Source: Christensenella sp. UBA2853 (GTDB lineage Bacteria > Bacillota > Clostridia > Christensenellales > Aristaeellaceae). Taken from it: 42,961 nt of DNA. Positions 8,081 through 16,212 of this stretch are shown one piece after another (positions within the stretch are counted from its first letter, which is position 1; each line of letters starts with the position of its first letter). The translations under genes were made by a program, and so were the position numbers. The stretch is from assembly GCA_002350845.1 (NCBI GenBank), contig DEFL01000011.1, positions 37,934 through 80,894 on the forward strand, given 5' to 3'. The notes under the pieces were generated by a model. It saw nothing but the letters and a program-made list of their open reading frames with translations, did no database searches and had not been told where the DNA came from.

Positions 8081-10138
8081 TCAGATGTCCAGATCCTTGA
8101 CCAGGTCACTGTTTTCCTGAATGAACTGCTTGCGCGGTTCGACAGAATCGCCCATCAGCAGCGTAAAGAGCTGATCGGCCTCCATGGCATCCTCAGGGGT
8201 AATCTGCATCATGGTACGGGTTTCAGGATTCATGGTCGTAGTCCAGAGCTGCTCCGACGACATTTCGCCCAGACCTTTATAGCGCTGAATATCCGGCTTG
8301 GGGTCGCGTCCGATTTCATCGAGGACGCGCTGCAGCTCGTCATCATCGTAGACATAGCGCTCAATCTTGCCGCGGGTCACCTTATAGAGCGGCGGCATGG
8401 CAGCATAGACATAGCCCTTTTCCACGAGGGGACGCATGTAGCGATAGAAGAAGGTGAGAAGGAGAATGCGGATATGTGCGCCGTCGACATCAGCATCGGT
8501 CATGCAGACAATGCGGTGATAGCGCAGCTTGGATTCGTCAAACTCGTCTCCGATGCCGCATCCGAAGGCGGTGATCATGGCGCGGATTTCCTGATTGCTC
8601 AGGGCGCGTTCCAGACGGGTCTTCTCCACGTTCAGAATCTTGCCGCGCAGAGGCAGAATGGCCTGGAAATGACGGTCACGGCCTTCCTTGGCGGAACCGC
8701 CTGCGGAGTCACCCTCGACCATGAAGATTTCGCACTTGCTGGGATCTCTCTCGGAGCAGTCAGCCAGTTTGCCGGGCAGGGAGGCGGTCTCAAGGACGGT
8801 CTTTCTGCGGGTCATTTCACGGGCTTTGCGGGCTGCCTCACGGGCGCGTGCTGCATTGACGCAGCGATCCAGGATGGTCTTTGCAACCTGCGGATTCTCT
8901 TCAAGATAGGTGGTCAGCTCTTCGGTGACGATGGAGTCCACGATGCCGCGGACGTTGCCTGAACCCAGCTTGGACTTGGTCTGGCTCTCAAACTGAGGAT
9001 CCTCCATCTTGATGGACACGATGGCGGTCAGGCTCTCGCGCACGTCATCGATCTTCAGGTTGGCGTCGGAATCCTTGAGATATTTGTATTTGCGGCCATA
9101 GTTGTTGATGGCACGGCTGAGAGCTGTATTGAAGCCGGTCAGATGGGTACCGCCGTCGGGGGTTGCAATATTGTTGGCGAAGGAATAAATCGCGTCCTGA
9201 TAGCTGTCATTGTACTGCAGGGCGACCTCGACCAGCACACCGTCCTTGATGCCTTCCGTGTAAATGGGCTCGGGGAAGAGCGGCGTCTTGTGGCGGTTGA
9301 GATACTTTACGTATTCGCGAAGACCGCCGGCATAGCAGAAGTCATGCTCCTTGGGTTCATCAGGCCGCTCATCCCGGAAGAGGATCCGGATGCCCTTGTT
9401 CAGGAAGGCCATTTCACGAAGACGCGTCTTGAGCGTGTCATACTCGAAGGCGCCGGTTTCAAAGATGCCTTCAGGATTATCAGGGGACTTGACATCAGGC
9501 CAGAACTGGATGGTCGTGCCGGTCCGTTCAGTGGTGCCGATGACCTTCAGGTCATACAGGTAATGACCGCGCTCATATTCCTGCTGATAGACTTTGCCGT
9601 CCTGATAAACAGTCACGGTCAGATGACGGGAGAGCGCATTTACAACCGAAGCGCCGACACCGTGCAGACCGCCGGAAACCTTGTATCCTCCGCCGCCGAA
9701 CTTGCCGCCGGCATGGAGAATGGTCAGGCAGACTTCCACTGCAGGACGTCCGGTCTTGGGATGAATGCCGACAGGGAAACCGCGGCCGTCATCCCTGACG
9801 GTGACCGATCCATCTTTGGACAGCGTGACATCAATTTCCTTACAGAATCCGGCCAGTGCTTCATCGATGGAGTTGTCCACGATTTCATAAACAAGGTGAT
9901 GCAGTCCGCGGACATCAGTGGAACCGATGTACATGCCGGGACGCTTGCGGACAGCTTCGAGGCCTTCCAGAACCTGGATCTGATCCTCGCCATAGTCTTC
10001 CGTCACCTGGGTGGCTTCACGGATTTCCCGTTCCATCTCTTCTGCGGAGAGCTCTTTGTATTCTTCCACCGCATCACTCTGCGGGTTTTCGGAAGACGCT
10101 TCCGGAGCCGGGGAATTCAGCATGTTTTTTTCTTCCAT
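8081..10138 (-). CDS. gyrB: DNA gyrase subunit B
   Basis: 685 residues. It is the ATPase subunit of gyrase. A GHKL ATP-binding domain (EIVDNSIDEALAG, then DDGRGFPV and GGLHGVGASVVNALS) is followed by a transducer domain and a TOPRIM domain with EGDSAGGSAKEGRD near residue 476 and the metal-binding DADVDGAH near 549, then the GyrA-binding tail ending GDSVEPRKQFI. An acidic N-terminal extension of about 50 residues precedes the usual start of the fold; the exact start is therefore less certain, but ATG at 10138 has GAGGT 5 nt upstream. It lies 8 nt after remB. Confidence 0.96.
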   Translation of the reverse strand: MEEKNMLNSPAPEASSENPQSDAVEEYKELSAEEMEREIREATQVTEDYGEDQIQVLEGLEAVRKRPGMYIGSTDVRGLHHLVYEIVDNSIDEALAGFCKEIDVTLSKDGSVTVRDDGRGFPVGIHPKTGRPAVEVCLTILHAGGKFGGGGYKVSGGLHGVGASVVNALSRHLTVTVYQDGKVYQQEYERGHYLYDLKVIGTTERTGTTIQFWPDVKSPDNPEGIFETGAFEYDTLKTRLREMAFLNKGIRILFRDERPDEPKEHDFCYAGGLREYVKYLNRHKTPLFPEPIYTEGIKDGVLVEVALQYNDSYQDAIYSFANNIATPDGGTHLTGFNTALSRAINNYGRKYKYLKDSDANLKIDDVRESLTAIVSIKMEDPQFESQTKSKLGSGNVRGIVDSIVTEELTTYLEENPQVAKTILDRCVNAARAREAARKAREMTRRKTVLETASLPGKLADCSERDPSKCEIFMVEGDSAGGSAKEGRDRHFQAILPLRGKILNVEKTRLERALSNQEIRAMITAFGCGIGDEFDESKLRYHRIVCMTDADVDGAHIRILLLTFFYRYMRPLVEKGYVYAAMPPLYKVTRGKIERYVYDDDELQRVLDEIGRDPKPDIQRYKGLGEMSSEQLWTTTMNPETRTMMQITPEDAMEADQLFTLLMGDSVEPRKQFIQENSDLVKDLDI

Positions 10139-10146
10139 AATCTACC

Positions 10147-10443
10147 TCACATCTTGTCTGCCTGTTGCTTCCATGCAACTGCATCGTCCGGAATGCCGGA
10201 CTCGTCGAACCTTGCGCGCAGGGAGCGCAGACCGGTGGTGGTCAGAACGCACTGCAGTTCATTGTGCGCATCAGTATAAAAAACCAGTGTTTTGGGATGG
10301 GCTCCCAACTGCTGGATGCGTCCGCTTTTCCGCAGCTTTTCCAGCAGCATTTCCGTTGTGTCCGCAGGGGGATAGGTCAGATCGGCCAGAAGGAGAATTC
10401 GACTGGCATCGATGGCCTTGTTTTTACCAAGATGGACAATCAG
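10147..10443 (-). CDS. remB: RemB-like extracellular matrix regulator (DUF370 family), CTG start
   Basis: 98 residues. It matches the short RemB/YaaB type (start pattern M-x-x-H-[IL]-G, then AIDASRILLLADL and PKTLVFYTD). B. subtilis remB likewise precedes gyrB. RemA/RemB proteins are DNA-binding regulators of matrix and osmoprotection genes in Bacillus; the role here is unknown. The family N-terminus MxVHIG aligns with LIVHLG, so the start is most likely the CTG at 10443, with GGAGG 7 nt upstream. An ATG further upstream at 10509 lies before the -10 element and would not be in the transcript. It is the first gene of the gyrase operon. Confidence 0.78.
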   Translation of the reverse strand: MIVHLGKNKAIDASRILLLADLTYPPADTTEMLLEKLRKSGRIQQLGAHPKTLVFYTDAHNELQCVLTTTGLRSLRARFDESGIPDDAVAWKQQADKM

Positions 10444-10489
10444 AAAAACCCCTCCAAACCCTTGCAAATACTTCAAAACGGAACAATTT

Positions 10490-10498
10490 ATTATACCA
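10490..10498 (-). promoter_or_regulatory. extended -10 promoter of remB-gyrB-gyrA
   Basis: On the minus strand TGG-TATAAT is a perfect -10 with the TGn extension. No good -35 lies 16-18 bp upstream, which fits an extended -10 promoter. Transcription would start about 40 nt before the CTG start of remB. Confidence 0.65.
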
Positions 10499-10675
10499 CA
10501 AAACACCATTTTTTGATAGTCTGTTTCTACTTATTAAATGGGAAATATCAAGCAATTCCGGATTATTTTTCCGGACGGCAGAATCGGTGAGGGAAGGGAG
10601 CACGGAAATGTCATGACCGGCGTGCACCAGTGGCGCAAATACGCCCTAAATGCAGGGATTTTGACAATCACCCCC
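10499..10675. other. intergenic region between divergent remB and efp promoters; no gene seen
   Basis: The remB-efp intergenic stretch is about 380 bases. Apart from the two promoters and the efp leader I see no coding signal, no RNA fold of note and no repeats. A TTGACA at 10661 has no -10 at a usable distance. Open frames here lack an RBS and plausible protein content. Confidence 0.5.
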
Positions 10676-10704
10676 TTTTCAAGTTCTGCAACTTATGTTA
10701 CAAT
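10676..10704 (+). promoter_or_regulatory. efp promoter, extended -10
   Basis: TTTTCA (10676-10681, weak -35), a 17-bp spacer ending in TGT, then TACAAT (10699-10704). The TGn extension compensates for the poor -35. The implied 5' leader is about 110 nt and holds a small hairpin (AAACAT-CTCG-ATGTTT). Confidence 0.55.
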
Positions 10705-10823
10705 CGGACGGAAACATCTCGATGTTTCATGCAGCATTATGCTGAAAGTGGACTTCATGATTCTGTTGGGTGCGCCTGACGGATCATGTTTGATCTGTCT
10801 GAAAAGAAACTGGAGGAATGAAC

Positions 10824-11381
10824 ATGATTACAGCAGGCGATTTCAAAAAAGGAATTACCATTGAGTGGGATGGCGGCGTATGGAATATCGTTGATTTCCA
10901 GCACGTGAAGCCCGGCAAAGGCGCAGCTTTTGTCCGCACCAAGATCAAGAATATCATGACCGGTGCTGTTGTGGAACGCAGCTTCAACCCCACTGACAAA
11001 ATGCCCAAGGCCATCATCGAGACCAAGGAAATGCAGTACGTCTACAATGACGGCGATCTGTATTACTTCATGGACAACGAGACCTTCGAGCAGCTGCCCC
11101 TGAACCACGACCAGGTGGAAGATGCCATCCCCTATGTCAAGGAAGGCACCACCGTCGTCGTCCGTTTCTTCAAGGGAAGCGCTTTCTCCGTTGAAGCTCC
11201 GAACTTCGTGACCCTCCAGGTGACCGATACCGAGCCTGGCTTCAAGGGCGACACCGCCAGCAACACCTATAAGCCTGCAACCCTCGAGACTGGTTACAGC
11301 CTGCAGGTGCCGCTGTTCATCAACACCGGCGATATGATCCGCGTGGATACCCGTACCGGTGAGTACATGGAGCGCGCATAA
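10824..11381 (+). CDS. efp: translation elongation factor P
   Basis: 185 residues, the standard length. EF-P enters the ribosomal E site and relieves stalling at polyproline stretches. All three beta-barrel domains are present: the N-terminal KOW-like domain starts MITAGDFKKG, the modified loop reads KPGKGAAF with Lys32 at the tip (the position that carries a 5-aminopentanol group in B. subtilis), and the C-terminus has the signature TASNTYKPATLETG followed by VPLFINTGDMIRVDTRTGEY. The start is the second ATG at 10824, because GGAGG lies 7 nt upstream; the ATG at 10818 abuts the GGAGG. It is a single-gene unit ended by a strong terminator. Confidence 0.97.
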   Translation: MITAGDFKKGITIEWDGGVWNIVDFQHVKPGKGAAFVRTKIKNIMTGAVVERSFNPTDKMPKAIIETKEMQYVYNDGDLYYFMDNETFEQLPLNHDQVEDAIPYVKEGTTVVVRFFKGSAFSVEAPNFVTLQVTDTEPGFKGDTASNTYKPATLETGYSLQVPLFINTGDMIRVDTRTGEYMERA

Positions 11382-11412
11382 GCGTATCTCTTTACAAAAG
11401 AACAGCATAAAA

Positions 11413-11453
11413 GACGAATCCCCCGGGTTCAGCAAGTAACCGGGGGATTCGTC
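11413..11453. terminator. strong bidirectional terminator (efp / exported glycosidase-family protein)
   Basis: A perfect 14-bp stem GACGAATCCCCCGG/CCGGGGGATTCGTC with a 13-base loop, T5 on the plus strand and T4 on the minus strand. It serves two convergent genes. Confidence 0.93.
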
Positions 11454-11480
11454 TTTTTATCTTCAGGCCAGGGCGTGGGA

Positions 11481-12410
11481 TCAGTAGGTGCCGGCACAGA
11501 GAATATCCGGAATGGCGCGCTCGTTGACATCGATTCCGCCGCCGTCGGCGAGCTGCACGCTTTCACCAAGGAAGAGCATGGCAGCCGTATTCCCGCCGTC
11601 AAGATTCAGGGCATCGGTGCAGCCGGCCTCCAGCAGGATCTCAGCGCAGGTCTGCAGATCAGCGCCGTCAGAATGCGTTTTACGGCCTTCCACCAGCAGG
11701 GCGATAAAGTGGCTGCGCTCGACGACACCGATGGCGCAGCGCGGCTCGAGGTGCGTGTAGGCGCTGTCGCTCAGCTTGGGGATTTCTCCGTCCCGGATCA
11801 GAATCGGGCCAAAGGAGAGCACGGTCTCTGCGCCGCGTTCAAGGTACTCTTTGGCGGAATAATCGCTGCATTCGTTGACCTCAGTCATGCCGCTGGGGAA
11901 GAAGGCCATATTGGCCAGATTGGGCACGGCACGCACGTACTTGGAATAGGTCTTCTTGTAGATCGCCTTTCCCTCGCGGATGATGATGCCGGGATAGCGG
12001 TCATGCGCAATCCGGTAGCTGTAGAAGTCTCCGCTCATGGCAAAGACGGCGTGGTCACGCTGTGCGATTTCCTGAGGAAGCCCGTTGGTTCTCCCGGGCT
12101 TTTTTTCGTTCCAGGTGCGGGTGTACAGGGTGGTCCCGGGACGGCAGACAATGTCCGCGAGATAGTAGGTGATCAGCGGACTTTTGGTCTGATGACGCGT
12201 GATTTCAATGCGGGTATCTGCATCCATATACAGCCAGAGTCCCTCGGCGTGATTGCTGTAGTAATACCCGTCCCCGGCGGCGGGCAGAAACCCGTCTGCA
12301 TCGGTTTCCGGCATTGCATCGGGTGAATTGACCATGATCAGTTCCGCGTGTGCAGAAACGCAGAAAAGCAGGCAGAGCACTATGACAAGAAAGGCGCGAA
12401 GTCTGTTCAT
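11481..12410 (-). CDS. exported phosphodiester glycosidase (NAGPA-domain) family protein
   Basis: 309 residues. A signal peptide (MNRLRAFLVIVLCLLFCVSAHA) is followed by a NAGPA/DUF2233-type domain. Visible family landmarks are FAMSGDFY, the middle CAIGVVERSHFIALLVEGR and the late LDGGNTAAMLF. Members cleave or bind phosphodiester-linked sugars; in bacteria many act on cell-surface polymers, but the substrate cannot be read here. The start is ATG at 12410 with AGGAGG 8 nt upstream. It follows gltX by 70 nt, across a hairpin with a poor T tract, so part of its expression may come from read-through of glnS-gltX. Confidence 0.85.
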   Translation of the reverse strand: MNRLRAFLVIVLCLLFCVSAHAELIMVNSPDAMPETDADGFLPAAGDGYYYSNHAEGLWLYMDADTRIEITRHQTKSPLITYYLADIVCRPGTTLYTRTWNEKKPGRTNGLPQEIAQRDHAVFAMSGDFYSYRIAHDRYPGIIIREGKAIYKKTYSKYVRAVPNLANMAFFPSGMTEVNECSDYSAKEYLERGAETVLSFGPILIRDGEIPKLSDSAYTHLEPRCAIGVVERSHFIALLVEGRKTHSDGADLQTCAEILLEAGCTDALNLDGGNTAAMLFLGESVQLADGGGIDVNERAIPDILCAGTY

Positions 12411-12454
12411 CAGCTGAACCTCCTGAAACATTCGATAAACGAAAGGAAATGCAA

Positions 12455-12478
12455 AGAACCGCCCATATGGGCGGTTCT
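12455..12478 (-). terminator. hairpin after gltX, probably a leaky terminator
   Basis: A perfect 10-bp stem AGAACCGCCC/GGGCGGTTCT with an ATAT loop, right after the gltX stop. The following minus-strand bases (TTGCATTTCC) are only moderately T-rich, so termination may be partial. Confidence 0.6.
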
Positions 12479-12480
12479 GA

Positions 12481-13941
12481 TTACTCAGCGGAAGCCAGCA
12501 TTTCCTGACCGCAGTGGATGCGGCGAAGCGTTTCTTCCTTGCCAAGCAGGTAAGCAATTTCCATAGCACCGCCCGGAGTGGAAGCCTGACCGGAAATCGC
12601 AATGCGGAGCGGCCAGAGCACAGCGCCGTTCTTCATGCCGGAATTCGCGATCGTCTCCATAAGACGGTCGTGAATCACCGTTTCATTCCAGTCGGCTTCA
12701 TCAATGCCCTCCAGAACAGGGAGGCACAGGGCCAGGGCCGTTCTTGCAACTTCAGGATTGGACTTCATCTTCTTGTGGGTATAGAGATCAACAGAGTACT
12801 CGGGAAGCTCTCCGAGGAAAGCAACCATATCCGGTACGCGGTTGAACACTTCGGTGCGGTCTTTCATCAGCTCAGCGAGACGATGATAGTCAATGTTCTT
12901 GCCTTTGAGCACTTTGTCAAACCACGGCGTGACGATCTCCAGGTAACGGTCGAAATCCATACGGCGGATATACTCAGCGTTGAACCAGGTGAGCTTGTCG
13001 ACGTCAAAGATGCCGGGCGCCTTGTTCAGGCGGGAGATATCGAAGACGTCAATCAGTTCATCCATGGTAAAGAACTCGCGGTCATCACCGGGATTCCAGC
13101 CAACCAGCGCGAGGTAGTTGATGAGCGCCTCGGTCAGGTAGCCCTTCTCGACATAGTCGGAGTAGTAGGCATCGCCATCGCGCTTGGAGAGCTTGTGATG
13201 GCTGTCACGCATCACGGAGGGCAGATGCACATACTCGGGAATATCCCAGCCGAAGGCTTCATAGAGGAGATTGTATTTCGGCGTGGAGGAAAGGTATTCT
13301 GCGCCGCGCATGACATGCGTGATGCCCATCAGATGGTCATCGATGACGTTGGCGAAGTTGTAGGTGGGCATGCCGTCTGCCTTGATGAGCACCATGTCAT
13401 CAAGCGTGTCATTCGGGAAGGTCATGTCGCCATAGACCGCGTCATGATAGCTGCTTTCACCTTCCGTCGGGGCATTGAGGCGGATGACCCAGGAATCGCC
13501 CCGGGCCAGGCGCTCTTCCACTTCCTCCTTGGGGAGACGGAGGCAGTGCTTGTCATACTTGTAGACCTCTCCGCGGGCCTCGGCAGCCTCGCGGCGGGCT
13601 TTCAGCTCGCACTCAGTGCAGAAGCAGTAGTAGGCATGGCCGGATTCCACAAGCTGCTTGGCATAGGGCAGATAGAGCTGCTTGCGCTCGGACTGGATAT
13701 AGGGGCCGTAATCGCCGCCGACGTCCGGGCCTTCATCCCACTGCATGCCGCAGCCGCGCAGGGTGTCATAGATGACCTCGGTCGCACCTTCCACATAGCG
13801 CTCCTGGTCGGTATCTTCAATGCGCAGGATGAATTTCCCGCCCATTTTTTTGGCATAGAGATAATTGTAAAGGGCTGTACGCAGGCCGCCCAGGTGCATA
13901 AAACCGGTCGGACTCGGCGCAAAGCGTGTACGAACTTCCAT
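12481..13941 (-). CDS. gltX: glutamate-tRNA ligase
   Basis: 486 residues. It attaches glutamate to tRNA-Glu. The class I signatures are present: SPTGFMHLGG (HIGH motif) near residue 9 and KLSKR (KMSKS motif) near 252. A zinc-site pattern CFC ... YDKHC lies in the connective domain, matching the CxC...YxxxC arrangement of zinc-binding GluRS. The C-terminal anticodon domain is complete. The start is ATG at 13941 with GGAGG 8 nt upstream; ATG at 13956 has no RBS. It lies 48 nt downstream of glnS in the same direction. With a dedicated GlnRS next door this enzyme need not charge tRNA-Gln, but that is inference. Confidence 0.96.
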   Translation of the reverse strand: MEVRTRFAPSPTGFMHLGGLRTALYNYLYAKKMGGKFILRIEDTDQERYVEGATEVIYDTLRGCGMQWDEGPDVGGDYGPYIQSERKQLYLPYAKQLVESGHAYYCFCTECELKARREAAEARGEVYKYDKHCLRLPKEEVEERLARGDSWVIRLNAPTEGESSYHDAVYGDMTFPNDTLDDMVLIKADGMPTYNFANVIDDHLMGITHVMRGAEYLSSTPKYNLLYEAFGWDIPEYVHLPSVMRDSHHKLSKRDGDAYYSDYVEKGYLTEALINYLALVGWNPGDDREFFTMDELIDVFDISRLNKAPGIFDVDKLTWFNAEYIRRMDFDRYLEIVTPWFDKVLKGKNIDYHRLAELMKDRTEVFNRVPDMVAFLGELPEYSVDLYTHKKMKSNPEVARTALALCLPVLEGIDEADWNETVIHDRLMETIANSGMKNGAVLWPLRIAISGQASTPGGAMEIAYLLGKEETLRRIHCGQEMLASAE

Positions 13942-13989
13942 CGGAGGATCCTCCATTCTGTTTCTGAGTCTGAATTGTGTGCGCAGGGG

Positions 13990-15684
13990 TTATTTGGACA
14001 GCTTGGCCCAGGTGTCCTTCAGCCCGACCGTGCGGTTGTAAACGGGCTTTTCAGGGGTGGAATCAGGATCCTTGCAGAAGTAACCGTTGCGGAGGAACTG
14101 ATAGGTGGTGCCGTTTTCTGCCTGCGCGGTGCAGGGCTCGGCATAGCCCTGGAGTGTGGTGATGCTGTTGGGATTCAGGCGGCTGATAAAGTCCTTTTTG
14201 GCGGATGCGCCGAAGCCTTCTTCTTCGGTCTCCTCTTCGGGCATTTCCTCTGTCAGAAGCGGCTCATAGAGACGGGCTTCAAAGGGAACGCAGTCCGCTG
14301 CGCTGACCCAGTGCAGCGTGCCCTTGACCTTGCGGTCAGCGCCGGGCGTTCCGCTGGCAGATTCGAGATCCACCGTGCAGTGCAGCTCGACCACTTCACC
14401 GGCCTCGTTCTTGACGCATTCATCGCACCGGATGATATAGGCGCCCTTCAGGCGGACTTCATTGCCGGGGAAGAGGCGGAAATACTTCTTCGGCGGATTC
14501 TCCATAAAGTCATCCTGCTCGACATAAATCTCGCGGGAGAAGGTGACGCTGCGGGTGCCGAACTCGGGATGGTCAGGATGATTCTCCAGCGTGATCGTCT
14601 GCGTCTTGTCCTCAGGCCAGTTGGTGAGCACGACCTTGAGGGGGCGGAGCACGGCCATGACGCGGGGAGCACGGGAACCGAGGTCATCGCGGACACAGTG
14701 CTCAAGGAAAGCAAAGTCCACGGTGGAATCAGCCTTGCTCATGCCGATCTGATCGACGAAAGAGCGGATGGCTTCAGGCGTATAGCCCCTGCGGCGCATG
14801 GCCGAGAGTGTGGGCATGCGGGGATCGTCCCAGCCCTTGACATAGCCGCCTTCAACGAGCTGGCGCAGATAACGCTTGCTCATGACGGTCTGTGTGATGT
14901 TCAGGCGGGCAAATTCAATCTGCCGGGGATGACCGGGGAGCAGGTTGGAAGCCTTTTCCACGACCCAGTCATACAGCGGACGATGGATTTCATATTCCAG
15001 AGAGCACAGGGAATGGGTGATACCTTCGAGCGCGTCGCCGATCGGATGCGCAAAGTCATACATCGGGTAGATGCACCACTTGTTGCCGGTGCGCCAGTGC
15101 TCCTTGTAGAGAATGCGGTAAATGGCCGGATCGCGCATGACAATGTTCGGGCTGCTCATGTCGATCTTGGCGCGAAGGGTCTTGCTGCCTTCGGGGAATT
15201 CACCGTTGCGCATGCGGCGGAACAGGTCCAGGCTTTCTTCTGCAGGACGGTCACGCCAGGGGCTGTTGCGGCCGGGCTCGGTGAGGGTTCCTCTGTATTC
15301 GCGCATTTCATCCTTGCTCAGTTCATCGACATAGGCAAGGCCGCGCTGAATCCAGTCTTCGGCGATTTCGTAGCATTTATCATAATAGTCGGAAGCAAAG
15401 TAGAGACCGCCGGTCCAGTCAAAACCGAGCCAGTGGATATCCCGCTTGATGGCTTCGACATATTCTGTATCTTCCTTGGCCGGGTTGGTATCGTCAAAGC
15501 GCAGGTTGCATTTGCCGCCATACTTTTCTGCGGTGAGAAAATCCATGATCAGCGCTTTGCAGTGCCCGATATGCATATAGCCGTTGGGTTCGGGAGGAAA
15601 ACGGGTATGCACCTCCGCATAATGGCCTTCCTTGAGATCTTCATCAATCGCATCCCAGATAAAATTGGAGCGGGTGCTTTCCAT
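13990..15684 (-). CDS. glnS: glutamine-tRNA ligase
   Basis: 564 residues. It charges tRNA-Gln directly. The HIGH motif is MHIGH at residues 37-41, preceded by PPEPNGY, which marks GlnRS rather than GluRS; the KMSKS equivalent is VMSKRYL. The C-terminal two-barrel anticodon domain is present and full length (E. coli 554). An acidic insert (about EEMPEEETEEEGFGAS) lies in the C-terminal domain. The start is ATG with AGGAGG 8 nt upstream, from a strong promoter with a short leader that has no room for a T-box. GlnRS is thought to have reached bacteria by transfer from eukaryotes and is patchy in Bacillota. Confidence 0.96.
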   Translation of the reverse strand: MESTRSNFIWDAIDEDLKEGHYAEVHTRFPPEPNGYMHIGHCKALIMDFLTAEKYGGKCNLRFDDTNPAKEDTEYVEAIKRDIHWLGFDWTGGLYFASDYYDKCYEIAEDWIQRGLAYVDELSKDEMREYRGTLTEPGRNSPWRDRPAEESLDLFRRMRNGEFPEGSKTLRAKIDMSSPNIVMRDPAIYRILYKEHWRTGNKWCIYPMYDFAHPIGDALEGITHSLCSLEYEIHRPLYDWVVEKASNLLPGHPRQIEFARLNITQTVMSKRYLRQLVEGGYVKGWDDPRMPTLSAMRRRGYTPEAIRSFVDQIGMSKADSTVDFAFLEHCVRDDLGSRAPRVMAVLRPLKVVLTNWPEDKTQTITLENHPDHPEFGTRSVTFSREIYVEQDDFMENPPKKYFRLFPGNEVRLKGAYIIRCDECVKNEAGEVVELHCTVDLESASGTPGADRKVKGTLHWVSAADCVPFEARLYEPLLTEEMPEEETEEEGFGASAKKDFISRLNPNSITTLQGYAEPCTAQAENGTTYQFLRNGYFCKDPDSTPEKPVYNRTVGLKDTWAKLSK

Positions 15685-15744
15685 AACAGAATCCTCCTAG
15701 AATAATCGTTTGGGACGTCAAAAAACTGCACAAAGTGCCTGTTC

Positions 15745-15773
15745 ATTATAGTTGTTTTGACGGTTCGTTTCAA
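15745..15773 (-). promoter_or_regulatory. sigma-A promoter of glnS-gltX
   Basis: On the minus strand TTGAAA (15768-15773), 17 bp, TATAAT (15745-15750). The leader is about 55 nt. Confidence 0.85.
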
Positions 15774-15835
15774 GCTGAAATCAAGATAAATCGGTTTTGC
15801 GAAGGGAATGGAGCACATGCGGATGCGGATATGAA

Positions 15836-15871
15836 AAAGCGTGCTTTTCCCCTGGGGGAAAAGCACGCTTT
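15836..15871 (-). terminator. terminator of the zinc-ribbon gene
   Basis: A long stem (AAAGCGTGCTTTTCCCC against its complement) with a very small loop, followed on the minus strand by TT beyond the stem's own T's. It lies 28 nt after the stop at 15900 and separates that gene from the glnS promoter. Confidence 0.85.
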
Positions 15872-15899
15872 AAAGTCAAATACAACGTGCAGTTTCGCC

Positions 15900-16184
15900 T
15901 TATGCGCGATGCATTGCTGCGAAGCACTCGCTGCAATACACAGGGCGATCTTCGCGAGGAACAAAAGGAACCTGAGTGGGCTTGCCGCAGTTAGCGCAGA
16001 TGGCATCATGCATCTCACGAGGTGCACCAGCGGCCGGCCGGCTGGCTTTGCGTGCAGCGCGGCATGCTTTGCAGCGGGTGGGTTCATTCTGGAAACCCTT
16101 CTCTGCGTAGAATTCCTGCTCACCAGCGGTGAACACGAACTCGGCGCCACAGTCTTTGCAAACCAGCGTCTTGTCTTCGTACAT
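15900..16184 (-). CDS. zinc-ribbon domain protein
   Basis: 94 residues. Three or four CxxC knuckles are visible: CKDC (after MYEDKTLV), CKAC, CANC and CSEC. They form two zinc ribbons, an N-terminal one of the type with GAEFVFTAGEQEFYAEKGF and a C-terminal one (ICANCGK ... RPVYCSECF) separated by a basic AARKASRPAAG linker. Such proteins are common in Clostridia and likely bind nucleic acid or ribosomes; the role is unknown. The start is ATG at 16184, since the conserved MYEDK matches relatives and an upstream frame has none. The RBS is weak (GGGGG, 10 nt away). It lies 28 nt downstream of the structured RNA, so it may be controlled by it. Confidence 0.8.
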   Translation of the reverse strand: MYEDKTLVCKDCGAEFVFTAGEQEFYAEKGFQNEPTRCKACRAARKASRPAAGAPREMHDAICANCGKPTQVPFVPREDRPVYCSECFAAMHRA

Positions 16185-16212
16185 GGTTAGGAAACCCCCA
16201 TAAAATGATATA

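Noticed and set aside
5790..8120. A 776-codon open frame on the plus strand opposite gyrA
   Set aside because: Same reason: the frame is a shadow of gyrA, with Val/Asp/Gly/His-rich content typical of antisense frames.
10661..10666. A consensus TTGACA as -35 of efp
   Set aside because: No -10 lies 16-18 bp downstream; the TACAAT at 10699 is 32 bp away and is better explained as an extended -10 promoter.
12514..15705. A 1063-codon open frame on the plus strand opposite glnS and gltX
   Set aside because: It is antisense to two certain genes and arises from their codon bias. It has no RBS, no promoter and no recognisable domain.
15685..15744. Possible T-box leader in front of glnS
   Set aside because: The leader is only about 55 nt, too short, and has no T-box sequence or antiterminator.
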